From Blepharisma stoltei (Eukaryota; Ciliophora; Heterotrichea; Heterotrichida; Blepharismidae): a stretch of DNA of 64,000 bases. This document shows positions 1-12,066 of the stretch, one piece after another; positions within the stretch are counted from its first letter, which is position 1, and every line of letters starts with the position of its first letter. The stretch covers positions 248,001 to 312,000 of the forward strand of contig CAJZBQ010000004.1 of the NCBI GenBank assembly GCA_914767885.1, read 5' to 3'. Under the pieces are notes generated by a model. The model saw only the letters and a program-made list of their open reading frames with translations. It had not been told where the DNA came from and made no database searches. Made by a program: the position numbers and the translations under genes.

Positions 1-403
1 CTAAATTTTTTGAAGCGTGAAGAACTAACCGCCTCCATAAGTGAACAAAAATATTTTGTTCGCTCTCAGCAAATGATTAGGAACAGATATTCATAAAAAT
101 TTGAAACTTTGTCCCTTTAAAATTTGAAGTTTTAAAAAAAATTAATTTTAATTAAGTTTGAAAATAGTTTAAATAGCATTCAACTTGCGTTTGCATATTA
201 AATTAGGCCGAAACTAATTTTATAAAATTTAGTTAAATTTTCCTTTTAAAAATAAGCATGTTCCAATTTAAAGGGGGGTTAAAGTACCCAAAAAATGCCC
301 ATTTTAATCGATTGTTGTTCAAATTTAAAGATCGGGGCTTAAAGAAAGAGATTTGATTGTAGGGACGAATGTTATGAAATGAATTGAGAAGAGAGAACAC
401 TAA
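1..403. repeat. Degenerate MITE fragments
   Basis: No gene seen. Around 28-76 there is a decayed family A hairpin terminus (CCTCCATAAGTGAACAAAA followed by its inverted copy). From about 100 to 340 lies a family B body with the diagnostic GTTTAAATAGCATTC at 167-181 and a decayed right terminus near 317-338. The same body motif recurs at 43263 and, inverted, near 41230. Confidence 0.6.
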
Positions 404-761
404 CCCCCCCTCCGTGAGTGAACAAAAAAATTTTGTTCACTCATGGAGGGGGCTAATTTTTTTTAAAAAAAAAATTTATAAATAAATTTTATAAAAAATA
501 ATTTTTTTCGAAATCTAAAAAAAAATCCTAATTCGCAAAAATTGGAAAGCAAATATTAATTTAATTCATAAAATTTATGTTTTAAAAAGCAATTCATTTA
601 AAATTAAACAGAATAAGCTCTAGATTTCATTATACTAATTATCACTTATATATTAAAAATTTTTTTATTAAAAAATTTTGTTTTCTTATGGAGGGTGGGT
701 TTTTGGGCAAAAAAATGGCGATTTTTCTAATGGCTTTGTTCACTCTCACGGAGGGGGGGAG
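404..761. mobile_element. Family A MITE-like IES, intergenic
   Basis: Flanked by TAA at 401-403 and 762-764. The left end is a hairpin (C-run, TCCGTGAGTGAACAAAA, then its inverted copy) and the right end is a single inverted copy ending GGGGGGGAG. The body is the conserved AT-rich family A sequence, here in reverse orientation to most copies. It lies upstream of the small gene starting at 1070. Confidence 0.75.
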
Positions 762-1069
762 TAAGCCAAAAACTATTGAAAACAAATGAAAAAATTCAAT
801 AAACTATGAAAATGAGTTAGTTGCCAAAAATTGCTTCTAGAAGCGATTCAATTCAAAAAAATTTCTAAACATTTAAATAGCTTTCCTTATAAAGTTTTTA
901 TGACAATTATGAAGTATACAATATATAAACAAAGATGCTGTAATTTGCATTAGAATTGTTTAGAAGTATATGCTATAATATCTCTAAAATTTAATGATGG
1001 AGTAAATAAAATATTCGATAATGGAAAGCAAATAAAAAAGTTTTTAATCACCATAACCCTTGTTTTATA

Positions 1070-1799
1070 ATGGCTCAGGCTATCCGATATTATCAACGAC
1101 AAGAGAGAGTTGATCTAGAGAATTTAGGTTTTCAAATTCATTTCCCTAATGGCAGACGTCGAACATTAAATTGTTTTATTATTTGGAGCTGATTTAGCAT
1201 CGTAAGCTCCCCCCTCCATGAGCAAACAAAACCATTGGAAAAATCCCTATTTTTTGCCAAAAACCACTTCGTGAGCGAACAAAAATGTTTTTGATATAAT
1301 ATGAAAAAAATTTGATATATAAGTGATAATTAATATAATGAAATCTCTGGCTAAATTTGTTTAATTTTAAGCAGATTCAGTTTTAAAACATAAATTTTGC
1401 AAATTAAATTAATATTTGTCCTCCAATTTTTGAGAATTGGGATTTTTTTTAAATTTTGAAAAAAATTATATAAAAAACAAAAAAACTTAATCCTCAAGAG
1501 TGAACAAAATTTTTTGTTAGCTCATGGGGTGGGGAGTAAGTAGCACTTATCAGTCTTCAGCTTATAAATTTGCATCATTCAATAAAATTCCTTTTATAGC
1601 TATTCTGCACATTTGCTTTGAAAGAGGTCAGGCAATGGCAATGGCTTTTAATCTTATATTATGTATTGCAATAATTTCTTATCATGCATATGTATGTCAT
1701 TTTGAATTTGGTATGTGAAAACCAAATATGCGTTTCAAAACGCAGATTTTAGTCCGGCAAATTCATAATTTGAAATTTCATATAAAATGGCGCGTATAA
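1070..1799 (+). CDS. Small hypothetical membrane protein, split by an IES
   Basis: Segments 1070-1206 and 1541-1799 join to 396 nt, a 131-residue protein starting MAQAIRYYQRQERVDLEN and ending in TAA. Two in-frame TGA codons are read as Trp. A hydrophobic stretch around residues 60-100 (LILCIAIISYHAYVC) suggests one or two membrane segments. I do not recognise a family. The start is the first ATG of the open frame. The frame is restored only when the MITE at 1207-1540 is removed with one TAAG copy. The coordinates are well supported by the frame, but function is unknown. Confidence 0.6.
1207..1536. mobile_element. Family A MITE-like IES inside the 1070-1799 gene
   Basis: Bounded by TAAG at 1203-1206 and 1537-1540. 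It begins CTCCCCCCTCCATGAG and ends GGGGTGGGGAG. The right end carries the hairpin terminus (partly decayed). Removing 334 nt including one TAAG restores one open frame across the junction. Confidence 0.85.
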
Positions 1800-2140
1800 T
1801 GTCCATTAGAAATTTTACCAAAGGATTATATAGTTCTCCTTAAAAACAATGCTTGATGCAAGTAGTGGATTTTTAGCTTATTATAAAACTATTATATTAT
1901 ATTATATTATATTTCCGTAAATGCTCATTTTTTTATGAGAAAATTCTCACAAAAAGGGAATTTTCCGGCTATAAAAGATTTTATATATATTTGCTATTAT
2001 CTAAGGTTATTTTAAATGAAATAACAAATATTTATATCTAGGAAGCCATAGCTGCTCCTGAGGTATATGAGATATAGACATATTGAAATCTTCATTGAGC
2101 TTTCAGGGCTCTAAATAAACTAATAATCGTGACTCAAATC
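1800..2140. other. Intergenic spacer, nothing recognised
   Basis: AT-rich spacer between the small gene and the first large membrane-protein gene. It contains a short (TATAT)n-like run near 1890-1910. No frame, RNA gene or IES end was recognised. Confidence 0.5.
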
Positions 2141-5100
2141 ATGTTTTCAAATGAAGACGAAATTAGCAATTATTCAATTTTCAGTAAAGAATTATGCAAG
2201 ATTAAAAAAGAAAAATCGATATTAAATTCAATTTTCGAGCTTTACTATAAGCTTTATCATTCAAAGCTAATTGAAGAAAAATCTCTTCTTATCCAAAAGG
2301 TTGTAGAATCAATTGAAAGTGCAATTTGGTGTAGCCAAATTGCAAGTTTACTATGAATTCCTCATCTTCCAATTGCGAATTGAGATAAGAATATGGAAAT
2401 TTGAGAAATCTTTGGGTATTCAAGACTGGACAACATTTGTTCAGAAATGGACCTCTCAATTGATTTCCTTTACTTGTCAATTTCAATTACTTTTACACTT
2501 TTTTTAAGTATCATCGTTTTAGTTTTTATTATTTATCGCTCCTTCAATATACCAAGATTGGTTTTTGATATATTTAAATGAATATTCAATCTATGGATAA
2601 TTATTATATTTATCCCATCTACGGTAATATATTCCATATTTTTGAAAAACAATATTTTTGAACAAAAAGTTATATCTGAATACAAGAATAATAATGAGTC
2701 TGAGAAATTTGAAATAAGCTTAGCTTGGCAAATTTTGATAATTTTGGCAATGATTATTAATTTTTTGATGATTTCGTCTTATGCAGAATTTTCGGGAGAA
2801 ATAAGGCACTCTGTAAATCAAAAAAACATAAAAGCAAGAGCCCACTCTAAAATTGAAATGCATAAAGCAATTTTTACGTATTTTTCAGCAATAGTTTATG
2901 TATTATTCGATGAAGATAGCATGATATATTTTCAATTGATTGAAATGATTGTTGCGATATTTATTACTATAGAAATTATTATACTTTTACCATATTTTTC
3001 TTATTATTGCAATTTGATGCTAATTCTTCAATTTTTTACTGTTGCTTTTATTTCTTTTGGATTTATTTTAGGACATTGAATAGATAATTCGCTTTTTATT
3101 ATTTTATTTACAATTTTTGTGTGGCCTCCATCTATTCTGCATGCTATACACGTTTCTTGAAAATACCAAAAAAATTTAAATTGGAAACTCCCTGTAGGTT
3201 TGATAGGAATAAAATCTAAATATCAATTAGAAAAAATTTTAAGACATTCAATGTGTATAAGCGACAGTGAGCATAAAACTCAAATAATTTATCTGTTTGA
3301 AAAGTTTTTTATAGAAAATATCTTACTCAGAGATAAGCTTCAGTCCATTTGAATTTCAAATTACTGCCTCTATACTTTAAAAGATGAAAATTTGGCAAAA
3401 ATTAAGTTATGCAAATCTAAAAAGATTCCAGAATGGAATATGGAAACAAATTTTCAGGAATACTTGTGCGATAAAAATATCAAAAATTCTCCACTCAGCG
3501 AAAGCTCGCAATATATAGACTATTTTCAACAATTAATTATGATTAAAAAGAAAGATTTTAAGCTCTGCATAAAATTATTGAAATTCTATGAAGAAATAAC
3601 ATCATATAAGCCTGATCTTAAAAGGCTTTCTAAAAGCCTTGACTGGGTAGATAAAAGAATAAAATTTCTTGATAATCATTATACTGAGTTAACAACACAA
3701 TATTTTTATTCTAAAGAATTTTTAGACCTTTATGCTTCATTTTCGAAAGACATTATCTTTGACTTAGAAAAGTCTAATTTCCTTGACTCCCCCCCATCCT
3801 TGATCGAACGACTCGCCATCGTTCGATCAAGGATGGGGGTTAAAAAAAAAAAATTTTTTGGGAATATATATTTTCTATTTACTTTTAAGAGTATTTAATA
3901 ATTATTTTTACAGCAAAAAATTGAATTAATTTCATAAAATACCAATTTTTAATATTTTGATTAATTAGTTACCCCTTTAAAACTGTATAAATTTTAATTT
4001 GTTCCTTATTGAAATAAATTTTGTTTTTTTTAAATTTTAAAGAATCTCTATTTTTTAGATTATTGAGTTTTTAAGCCTAGGTTGATGGCTAAATCACTTC
4101 GGATGGTTGATTTTGCAACTTTCTGTCGTCTCAAAGCTCTGAAAATAACTTCATTAGGTACATCTTCCCAAGCTTTTGATAACTAATATATTTTTTATAT
4201 ATATAAAGATTTGCATGATATGAAAATCGTTCGATCAAGGATGGGGGGGAGTGAGAGTAAATTAAAATCAGCCGACCTCAATATGTTAGGCTCGTATTCA
4301 AAGATCTTGAGCAGTTTTAACGAAACTAATGGCATATTTATAATATCAGCTGAAGAGGATAGCTTTGGGACCATTCTTTTCTCAAACTCTGTAGCCAAAA
4401 GTATTACGCAATCTCTGGTAACTATTGATGGGTGTAATATAATGGATATTATTCCTTCTTACTATCGTGAAAAAATGAAAGAAGAACTTAATAATATTTT
4501 GCATTACAGCTCAACTGAAGAAATTGATTTACGTGAAGGATTATTTTTAAATTTTCACTCAAATTTTATAGTAGAGTGCATTGGAAAAGTATGCATAACT
4601 TCAATTGATAATTTTTTTATTTTTATGTTGATTTTCAAACAAAAGGAAACAAAAAATGAGATAGCATTAATTTCTGAAAATGGAGAAATTTGTGGGTATA
4701 CCAAAAATTTTCCGAAGGCAGTCAAAATAAGCTCTGAAATTTTAGCAGGATTTAATATTAAAAAGCTATTTTCAGAAGAAAAAGAGTTTGACTTGCAATG
4801 GTCTGTCCCTTATTATTTGCAAAATTGTGAAACTGAGACAATATTAATTTTTTCTTGACATCATTTTTATAAATTGAAAGTATTTTATGTTTTATTAATG
4901 AATGATTATGAAGAAATTCAAAAATGAAAAAACAATAGCTATAATAATATTCAAGAAGAAAATTTTGCTCTTAGCAGGCAGCTTTCCTTAAAGCTTCCTA
5001 TGCTAGAAGAAAACAATTTATTTATAAGGAAAAAATTTTACGATTTAGATCTCGTGGATACTGATATAAATTTAAGTCCAACTAATATTAATAATACTAC

Positions 5101-6778
5101 AGACGCTGATTGCAATTTATTAGAAAACAAAGACGAAAACAAATATCAGGTATCAGAAAAACCGCAATTAAAAAACTTATTACAGAAAGCCTTAATGTCA
5201 GCTAAATCAATCAATATTTTGCATGCTGCTTTTATTATTTCAGTATTTTTAATATAGATTATTGCTGTTTTAAGCGCAAATATTTCAGTCTTATTTTTTG
5301 CAATTTCTAACATTAATTTTATCCGAAATATGGATCTTCCTATTGTTATTGGAAAAATAGAAAAAGGAATGCAAAATATTGCTGCTTCAGCACAAATACT
5401 CTGAGTTTTTGGCAGTAATACAGATGATCTATCTAAAATGTTTTTATACCAAGCCACAACTTTTATGCAGGTTTTTCTATCCCGTCTAAAAAGTGTTTAT
5501 TCAGATGTTACTTCTGATATTAAAAAGTGAGATTATTGCTCAGGAAGACAGATTTTTTTTGATGAAAGTATATATCTATGGAATTCAGATTTCAGTAGAA
5601 ATGTCAATTTATTTGAGATGATGTTAAGATTCAATCAGCTTGTAAAAAATATTTAGGGAAATGATTTATTGGTAAAATTTAATAGCTCAGTAGATATTAC
5701 AAAAGAGGCTTCCTTTCTAATAATTAATGGCTATGGAGAAGCATTTAGACATTGCAATGAGTCTCTACATAATGTTATTGAATGTCAAGGCACAATTATG
5801 TCTGAGTTTAAAGCTGAAGTACAGCTTCTGCTATTATTAGGAATTGGTGTTTTTGCTTTATGTGCCTGCGCAATGATTCCATTTGGCTATTTAGCTATAA
5901 AATATGAAAGCAATCTTTGAAATAATTTAAGAAAAAAAGTATATGATAGATATCCAGATCTTAAACAATTACTTTTAGAAAGAATTAAAAACACCCACTT
6001 GCAGCCTGAAATTCTTCTCAATGACAAAAATCTTACGAAAAAAACGTTTTACTTCAAAAACTACTGAAAATACATTTGAAGAATTTCTGTGTGTGCATTG
6101 ATCGTGATATTATTTTCTGTAATTAATATTACTTATCTTTATGAAAAATGTACAGAATACTTAACTTATAGGCCTGAAGTAATGAAAGAGTTAATATATG
6201 AGCAAATTTTGCAGAATTCATTAGTAATATGAACAATGAATTCTCAGTTTGAACTTTGGGGATGGCCATGAATTACATTAGCATATAAATTTCAGAACGA
6301 ATACCCGTTTAAAAATAGTCTAACCCAATATCAAGAAATAATGCCGAAACTTAGCCACTCTAAATTAGTTTTAAGGAACTCAAAATATTTATCAATATTA
6401 TCTAATAAGTTTAGGACAATATTTTATGAGCATGCAAACTCTACTGATGATTACTTTAAGTATGGCGCTTACTCAGCTCAAGAGATAGCAAAACTTGATA
6501 GCGATTTGTTCGCACATTCGGATGAGAAAGCTCTGGACTTATTGACTTGAATATGATATATTACAATGCTAAGCAATAGCTATGATGGGCTTATCGATGA
6601 GACTGATCAATATTCTCAAAGTGTCATCGAAAATCAATTGGCAAATATAGTAGGAACATTTATAGTTTTTGCTTTATGCTGTGTTCTCATATATTTTTCA
6701 TTGTATTTTGTGTTCTTTAAGAAGGAAAAGTTATATTTGCAGAGGATCAAATCAATGACAAAAATTTTACCGCCATAA
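2141..6778 (+). CDS. Multipass membrane protein with PAS-like region, paralog A (TmcB-like, tentative)
   Basis: Segments 2141-3786, 4255-5242, 5258-5641 and 5657-6778 sum to 4140 nt, 1379 residues, ending TAA. The N-terminal third (about residues 60-330) holds several membrane helices. It contains the conserved stretch ARAHSKIEMHKAIFTYFS, reminiscent of ciliate tiny-macrocysts (TmcB) proteins, which is an inference from pattern memory. A soluble PAS-like region follows (NGIFIISAEEDSFGTILFSN to about residue 760). At least four more membrane helices lie in the C-terminal part, the last ending VFFKKEKLYLQRIKSM. The start at MFSNEDE matches paralog C (MFSKEDE). An upstream GTG in the same frame is not a plausible eukaryotic start. 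Two 15-nt introns and one IES interrupt it. Confidence 0.8.
3787..4251. mobile_element. TGA-flanked MITE-like IES inside paralog A
   Basis: Bounded by TGA at 3784-3786 and 4252-4254. The terminal inverted repeat is CTCCCCCCCATCCTTGATCG, about 25 nt in all. At the left it is followed immediately by its own inverted copy, a hairpin with a 7-nt loop. The body is unrelated to family A. Removal (468 nt) gives FLESKLKS, matching FLENKLKS in uninterrupted paralog C. Confidence 0.9.
5243..5257 (+). other. 15-nt intron, paralog A intron 1
   Basis: GTATTTTTAATATAG. Its removal restores the frame (IIS then IIAVLS), and paralogs B and C carry an intron at the same position. Confidence 0.9.
5642..5656 (+). 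other. 15-nt intron, paralog A intron 2
   Basis: GTAAAAAATATTTAG. Position is conserved in paralogs B (16 nt) and C (15 nt). Confidence 0.9.
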
Positions 6779-7557
6779 TGAGAATACTATTTTATTGGTA
6801 AATGTGTAAATAAAATTATAAAATTAACTTTGTTAATATGCATTAATATGATGAAAATATAAATTTGGGCTTTGACACAACAATCAGATCTTAAGGCTAA
6901 CCTGAATTGTGATTAATGTGAGGTAGGTTTATGATTAGTTAAAGATACTATATGTTGGCTATTTCTCTACTTGAAATGATAGCTAGCTACTTCTTTTTGA
7001 CTAGGAATAAAATTGCCCTTTTTCTTGTATGATTTCAAGTAATGCCACTTTGGAAAGTATCAAAATTCAAAAAAATCAATGAGGTCTCAATCTAGAAAAT
7101 TTATAAGCAGCTATTCAAGAAGGATAATAACTGATGACATTATAAAATAGTTCTAATTTGTTTTTGTTAATTTTTATAAATTAATAGAATTCCCATAAAA
7201 AGAATAATAATATAGTTTTTGAATTCAAAAATAGATAAATCCCTCAAGGCTTCACATTATAAAACAATTTGCCTACATTTTTATGCTTGATAAATTTTTA
7301 AATACTCTTTTTCTCAATAAGAGATGATAAAACCAAGTGTGCTAAAGATTTTTTTCAAAACTTGATTCCATTTAAGTTTAAATTAGATAAAGCCAGAAAG
7401 GTAACGGATGCTTAGTAATGCATAAATTAAATAAAACAGGAAAGATCAAAAAACCCTTCTTAGAATTAAATATTTTACTTTTCTATATTATTCAATTTAT
7501 ATCAGGAGAAAACGATATGGTGATTTGCCTTATATTAATTTTTTTATATTACACTTT
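6779..7557. other. Intergenic spacer between paralogs A and B
   Basis: AT-rich spacer of about 780 nt. No convincing protein frame, RNA gene or IES terminus was seen. It separates head-to-tail paralogs. Confidence 0.5.
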
Positions 7558-10500
7558 ATGGGAGTCCCTGAAGCTGAAATTGGTGAGCATGAAGAACTAA
7601 ACAAAAGTCTATGAAGGACCAATGCAGAAATAACGCTAAAAAATTCAATTTTCGAGTTTTTCTATCAACTTTATCATACAAAAAATATTGATGAGCTATC
7701 AATTTTAAGCCAAAAAGTGAAAGAAACCTTTATAGCAATTATTTGGTGCCTTCAAATAATGAGCTTACTGTGAATACCAAATCTACCAATATCCAATTGA
7801 AGTAAAAATATGACGATGTGAGAAATTATAGGATACTTAAGACTTGACAATATTTGCTCAGAATTCGAAATTATTACCGAATTCTTTTTTTTGACTATTA
7901 TCATGGCTTTTATAATTTTTTTATGTATTACAGCTATGACTTTGCTATATTATAATTCGCATAATATTCCAAAATTTATCCTTACTATTTTTAAATCAGT
8001 TTTTGATATATGGGCGATTGCCTTTTTAATACCTTCAATTACATTATTTTCAGCATTTTTGAAATATAATTTATTATCTCAAGATATATCTGCATATGAA
8101 AGCAATAATGATCAAGATGAATTTAAATTAAGTTCTATCTCGCAATTAATCATAATTTTTATTATGATTCTTATATTTCCTTTGATTATAGTCAATCAAG
8201 AATTTTCTGGTTTAATTAGGCATTCAATAAGCAGCAGAGTATTAAAAGCAAAGGCTCATTCTAAAATTGATGTCCACATTGCAATTTTTACTTATTTTTC
8301 TCCAATACTTTATGTCTGCACTGGCAAAGATTACATGGTTTATTTTCAATTATTTATGATGATTATTTCACTTATTTTGATATGAGAAATTGCGAATTTT
8401 TCTCCATATTTTTCATTTTATTATGGCTTGCTTAAAATTCTTGAGCTCTTTGCTATTGCTTTAATCTCTTTTGGTTTTATTTTAGGACATTTAATGGATA
8501 ATTCCCTAGTTATTATTTTTATCGCAGTCATTTTAGGGCCATTTTCAGCTTTATTTGTTATACAATTTACGTTAAATTTGCAAAGTAAATTCAATGTGGA
8601 TATTCCAGAAAATTTGTTAGAGATATATTCTAAATATGAATTAGAGAAATCATTGAGGCATTCATTATGTTCTAACGATTTTGAACATAAAGATCAGATA
8701 ATAAATATCTTTGAAACGTTTTTTAATGATACAGGGTTTGACAGAGATAAACTTCAGCTGGTCTGAGTAGCAAACTATTGCTTATTTACATTAAAAGATG
8801 AATCATTAGCAAAAATTAAGTTAAGCAGGACCAAATATATTTCAAAATGGAACTTAGAAGCTGATTTTCAAATATATTGTACAAATAAAGTTATCCAAGG
8901 TTCTGTAACAAGTGAAAATGAACAATATATTATTTATTTGCAGCAATTCCATCTGATAAAAAATAAAGATCTAAAGCTATGTGTCAATCTATTGAAATTC
9001 TGGGATGAATTGACTTCATCAAGACCTGATCTTAACAGACTAAAAAAAAGGCTAGCCTTAATTAATAAAAATATAGTATTTATCGCAGAGAAGTATAGCC
9101 AGCTCTCAACAAAATTTTGCAATAGCAGAGAAGCTTTATCACTCTATACTTCCTTTATGAGAGATGTTCTTTTTGATAATGAAAAATCGAGATTTCTTGA
9201 AAATAAATTAAGATTTCTTAGTATAAGCATTGGTAATTCCGGCTTAAACCCTTTTAGCTTTTTTGATGATACCAATTCTATATTAATAGTTTCAGCTGAA
9301 AAAGAAAGCTTTGGACGAATTTTATTCACAAATGCCCAAGCAAAAAACATAATGAAACTTACTTCATTAAACTTCGATAGAGGCAATATAATGAATTTTA
9401 TTCATTCTTATTATTGAAGACAACTAAAAGAGTTTGCTATTCGATACTCACATTTTTGCTCTAATTCAGAAATTAATTTAAAGGAAGGCTTCTTTTTGAA
9501 CCTTCCTTCAGAATTTTTAATAGGATGCATAGGAAAAGTATCAGTAACCGCAATTGGTAACTTTATTGTTTTTGTATTGGTTTTTAAGCAAAGTCCTAAA
9601 AATTACCAAATTGCTTTACTATCTGAAAATGGAGAAATATTGTGTCACACTAAAGACTTTGCTGAAAGAGCTGGAAAAAAACCTGATAATTTAGTAGGCT
9701 GCAATATAAAACATTTATTTCCTAATATAGAGCAATATTCCATCAATAATGACTTTGCTAAATCAGAAAGCAGCCTATATTACTCCATTGCTTATTTTCA
9801 AAACTTAAAGATATATTATGCTTTGCTTATAAGTGATTATAATGAGATTCAAACATCAAAAAATGAAGATATAAAATATACACTTGATATAAAAGGAAAA
9901 AAAGATATAAAAAGTCATTCATCTTTGAACTTATTAGAATGGTTCGATAAGGAATTTAAAAAAGAATCTCAAATTGAATTATCTTATAACTCTGAAATGC
10001 ATCTAAATTCTCAAAACTTTAATAAGATACCAGGAAAATTTGAAATGAATTATATAGAAAATTTTGAAGAAGAAAAATCTGAAGTTTTGAGAAATAACAG
10101 ATTTACTAAATTGGTGTTATCATCTTCTAAAAAAATAAACATGCTACATTTTGCTTTCATTTTATCGGTAAATGTTATATAGATTTTATCAGTACTTGGT
10201 ACGAACATTGCAGTTTTATTTTATGCATTCTATAGTATTGAATTTATACGAAAAATGGATCTTCCAATAGCTTTAGGAAATGTCGACTCAAAATTGCAGC
10301 ACGTATCATTAACTGCAAGAATGATGTGATCACTTTCCCATTATGGAGGCCCTGATACTGCATATGCATTATATATAGCATACCTATATTTTCCATCTCA
10401 TTTGGACATATTAAAAAATCTTTATCTCAATATTACTTCAAGCTTAGTAGATTGAAATTACTGTTCAGGCCAAAGCATTTTTATTGATGATAATATAAAA

Positions 10501-11701
10501 CTATGAAGCTCAAGCGCAGAAAGGAAAATAAATTTGCTAGACTTAATTTCCAAATCAATTCAATCTGTAAATACTTATATAGGGTAGCGATTTTATAAAA
10601 AAATACAATAATAGTGAAAACTATAAAAATGAAATCACGTTTTTAGCATTGAATAACTTTGGAGAAGTGACCAGATACTGCAACAATTCTTTATATCAAG
10701 TTATAGATTGCCAAAAATCAATGATGCTTGATTTTAAGACTGAAGTATACATCCTTCTAATACTAGGGGTTGGCGTTCTTGCTTTATGTATTTGTGCTAT
10801 GGTCCCATTTTGCTACTCAACAATTAATTATGAAGATGAGCTTTGGAATAATTTGAGGAAAAAAGCTTATGAGAATTATTCTGAGCTGAAACAAAATCTA
10901 TTAGAAAGAATTAAGCGTGTCCACTGCCAACCTGAAATACTAGTCAATCATAGAAAGCCTTCAAATAATAAAGCTAACTTTAAAAGCTATTACAAGTATG
11001 TCTGGAGAATTTCTATATATTTTATTGCTGTAACAGCTTTTTCTATAGCTAATATCGCTTTTCTCTACGAAAAATGCACAGATTATTTATCATATAGGCC
11101 TGATATAATGAAAGAAATGATAAATAGGCAAATTTTACAAAACTCTATTATGACATGAACAACTCTTTCTCAGTTCGAAACCTTAGGAATTCCGTTAGTA
11201 GATGAATTTGTTAATTTGTATCCTTATATGAATAGTAGTAGTGAATTTCAAAAAGTATTGTCATTGATTGAGCAGTCAAAAGTCAATTTAAGAAATCCAA
11301 AATATTTACCTATTCTATCAGATTCATTCAAAAATGTATTTTATAAAAAAGATAGCTATTATATTGACTATTTTAACTATGGTACAAGCCCTGGAGAAGA
11401 ATTATTGCTGAGGGAAAGCTATTTTTATGCATACTCAAATTTGTTTCCTGATTTGTGGATAGATTGATTAATTGATTTTTCGATTTTAAACACGCGCTAT
11501 GGAGAACTTGCTAATGAAATTGATCAGCATTCACAAAGTGTGATTGAGGCTCAAGTTAATGCTATCGTAGCAACTTTTGTGTTTTTTGCTGCAAGCTCTA
11601 TTGCAATATATTTTTTGCTATATTTTGCATTTTTCAAGAAAGAGAAAGAGTGTTTGGGAAGAATCAGCTCAATAATGAAACTTATGCCAAATAAAAACTA
11701 A
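7558..11701 (+). CDS. Multipass membrane protein with PAS-like region, paralog B
   Basis: Segments 7558-10167, 10183-10566 and 10583-11701 sum to 4113 nt, 1370 residues, ending TAA. It has the same architecture as paralogs A and C: N-terminal helices, the KAKAHSKIDVHIAIFTYFS stretch, a PAS-like region (SILIVSAEKESFGRILFTN) and four or more C-terminal helices. It is the most divergent of the three. Its N-terminus (MGVPEAEIGEHEEL) differs from the MFS(N/K)EDE start of A and C. Many in-frame TGA codons align with Trp or hydrophobic positions of the paralogs. It has two short introns and no IES. A sensory or scaffold membrane role is only a guess from the PAS-like region. Confidence 0.8.
10168..10182 (+). 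other. 15-nt intron, paralog B intron 1
   Basis: GTAAATGTTATATAG, at the position conserved in A and C. Confidence 0.9.
10567..10582 (+). other. 16-nt intron, paralog B intron 2
   Basis: GTAAATACTTATATAG. One nucleotide longer than the equivalent introns of A and C, with the frame still restored exactly. Confidence 0.85.
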
Positions 11702-12066
11702 GCTAAAGAAATATTTAATTGTATCATTTTTAATGTTTAAAATAAATTATTTTTTGGCTAAAATCAAGATTGATAAATTATAAGTCAGTTATATTATTGG
11801 TAATCTAATTAAAGTAATAAGTTTTGTGTTGTCTCTTTTATAAAAATTTATTTTGCTTTTTTATTTTATAAAATTATTTAAATTTTTCAGATCTTAAGTT
11901 TTTTTTAAAGTTTAAGTTTTGCTCTACAAAAGCTTATACAAAATTTCGAATTTTTTTTCTTCAAATAGCATCCTTGATCATTTAGTTAGTATGTGTAATT
12001 ATAATAAATTAAATACTTTTTAACCTTTAAATGTTGAAATAATACTAAATAATTGCCTATCATATC
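11702..12066. other. Intergenic spacer between paralogs B and C
   Basis: AT-rich, with nothing recognised beyond short homopolymer runs. Confidence 0.5.

Noticed and set aside
2129-2140. GTG start for paralog A
   Set aside because: Eukaryotic gene; the ATG at 2141 matches the start of paralog C.
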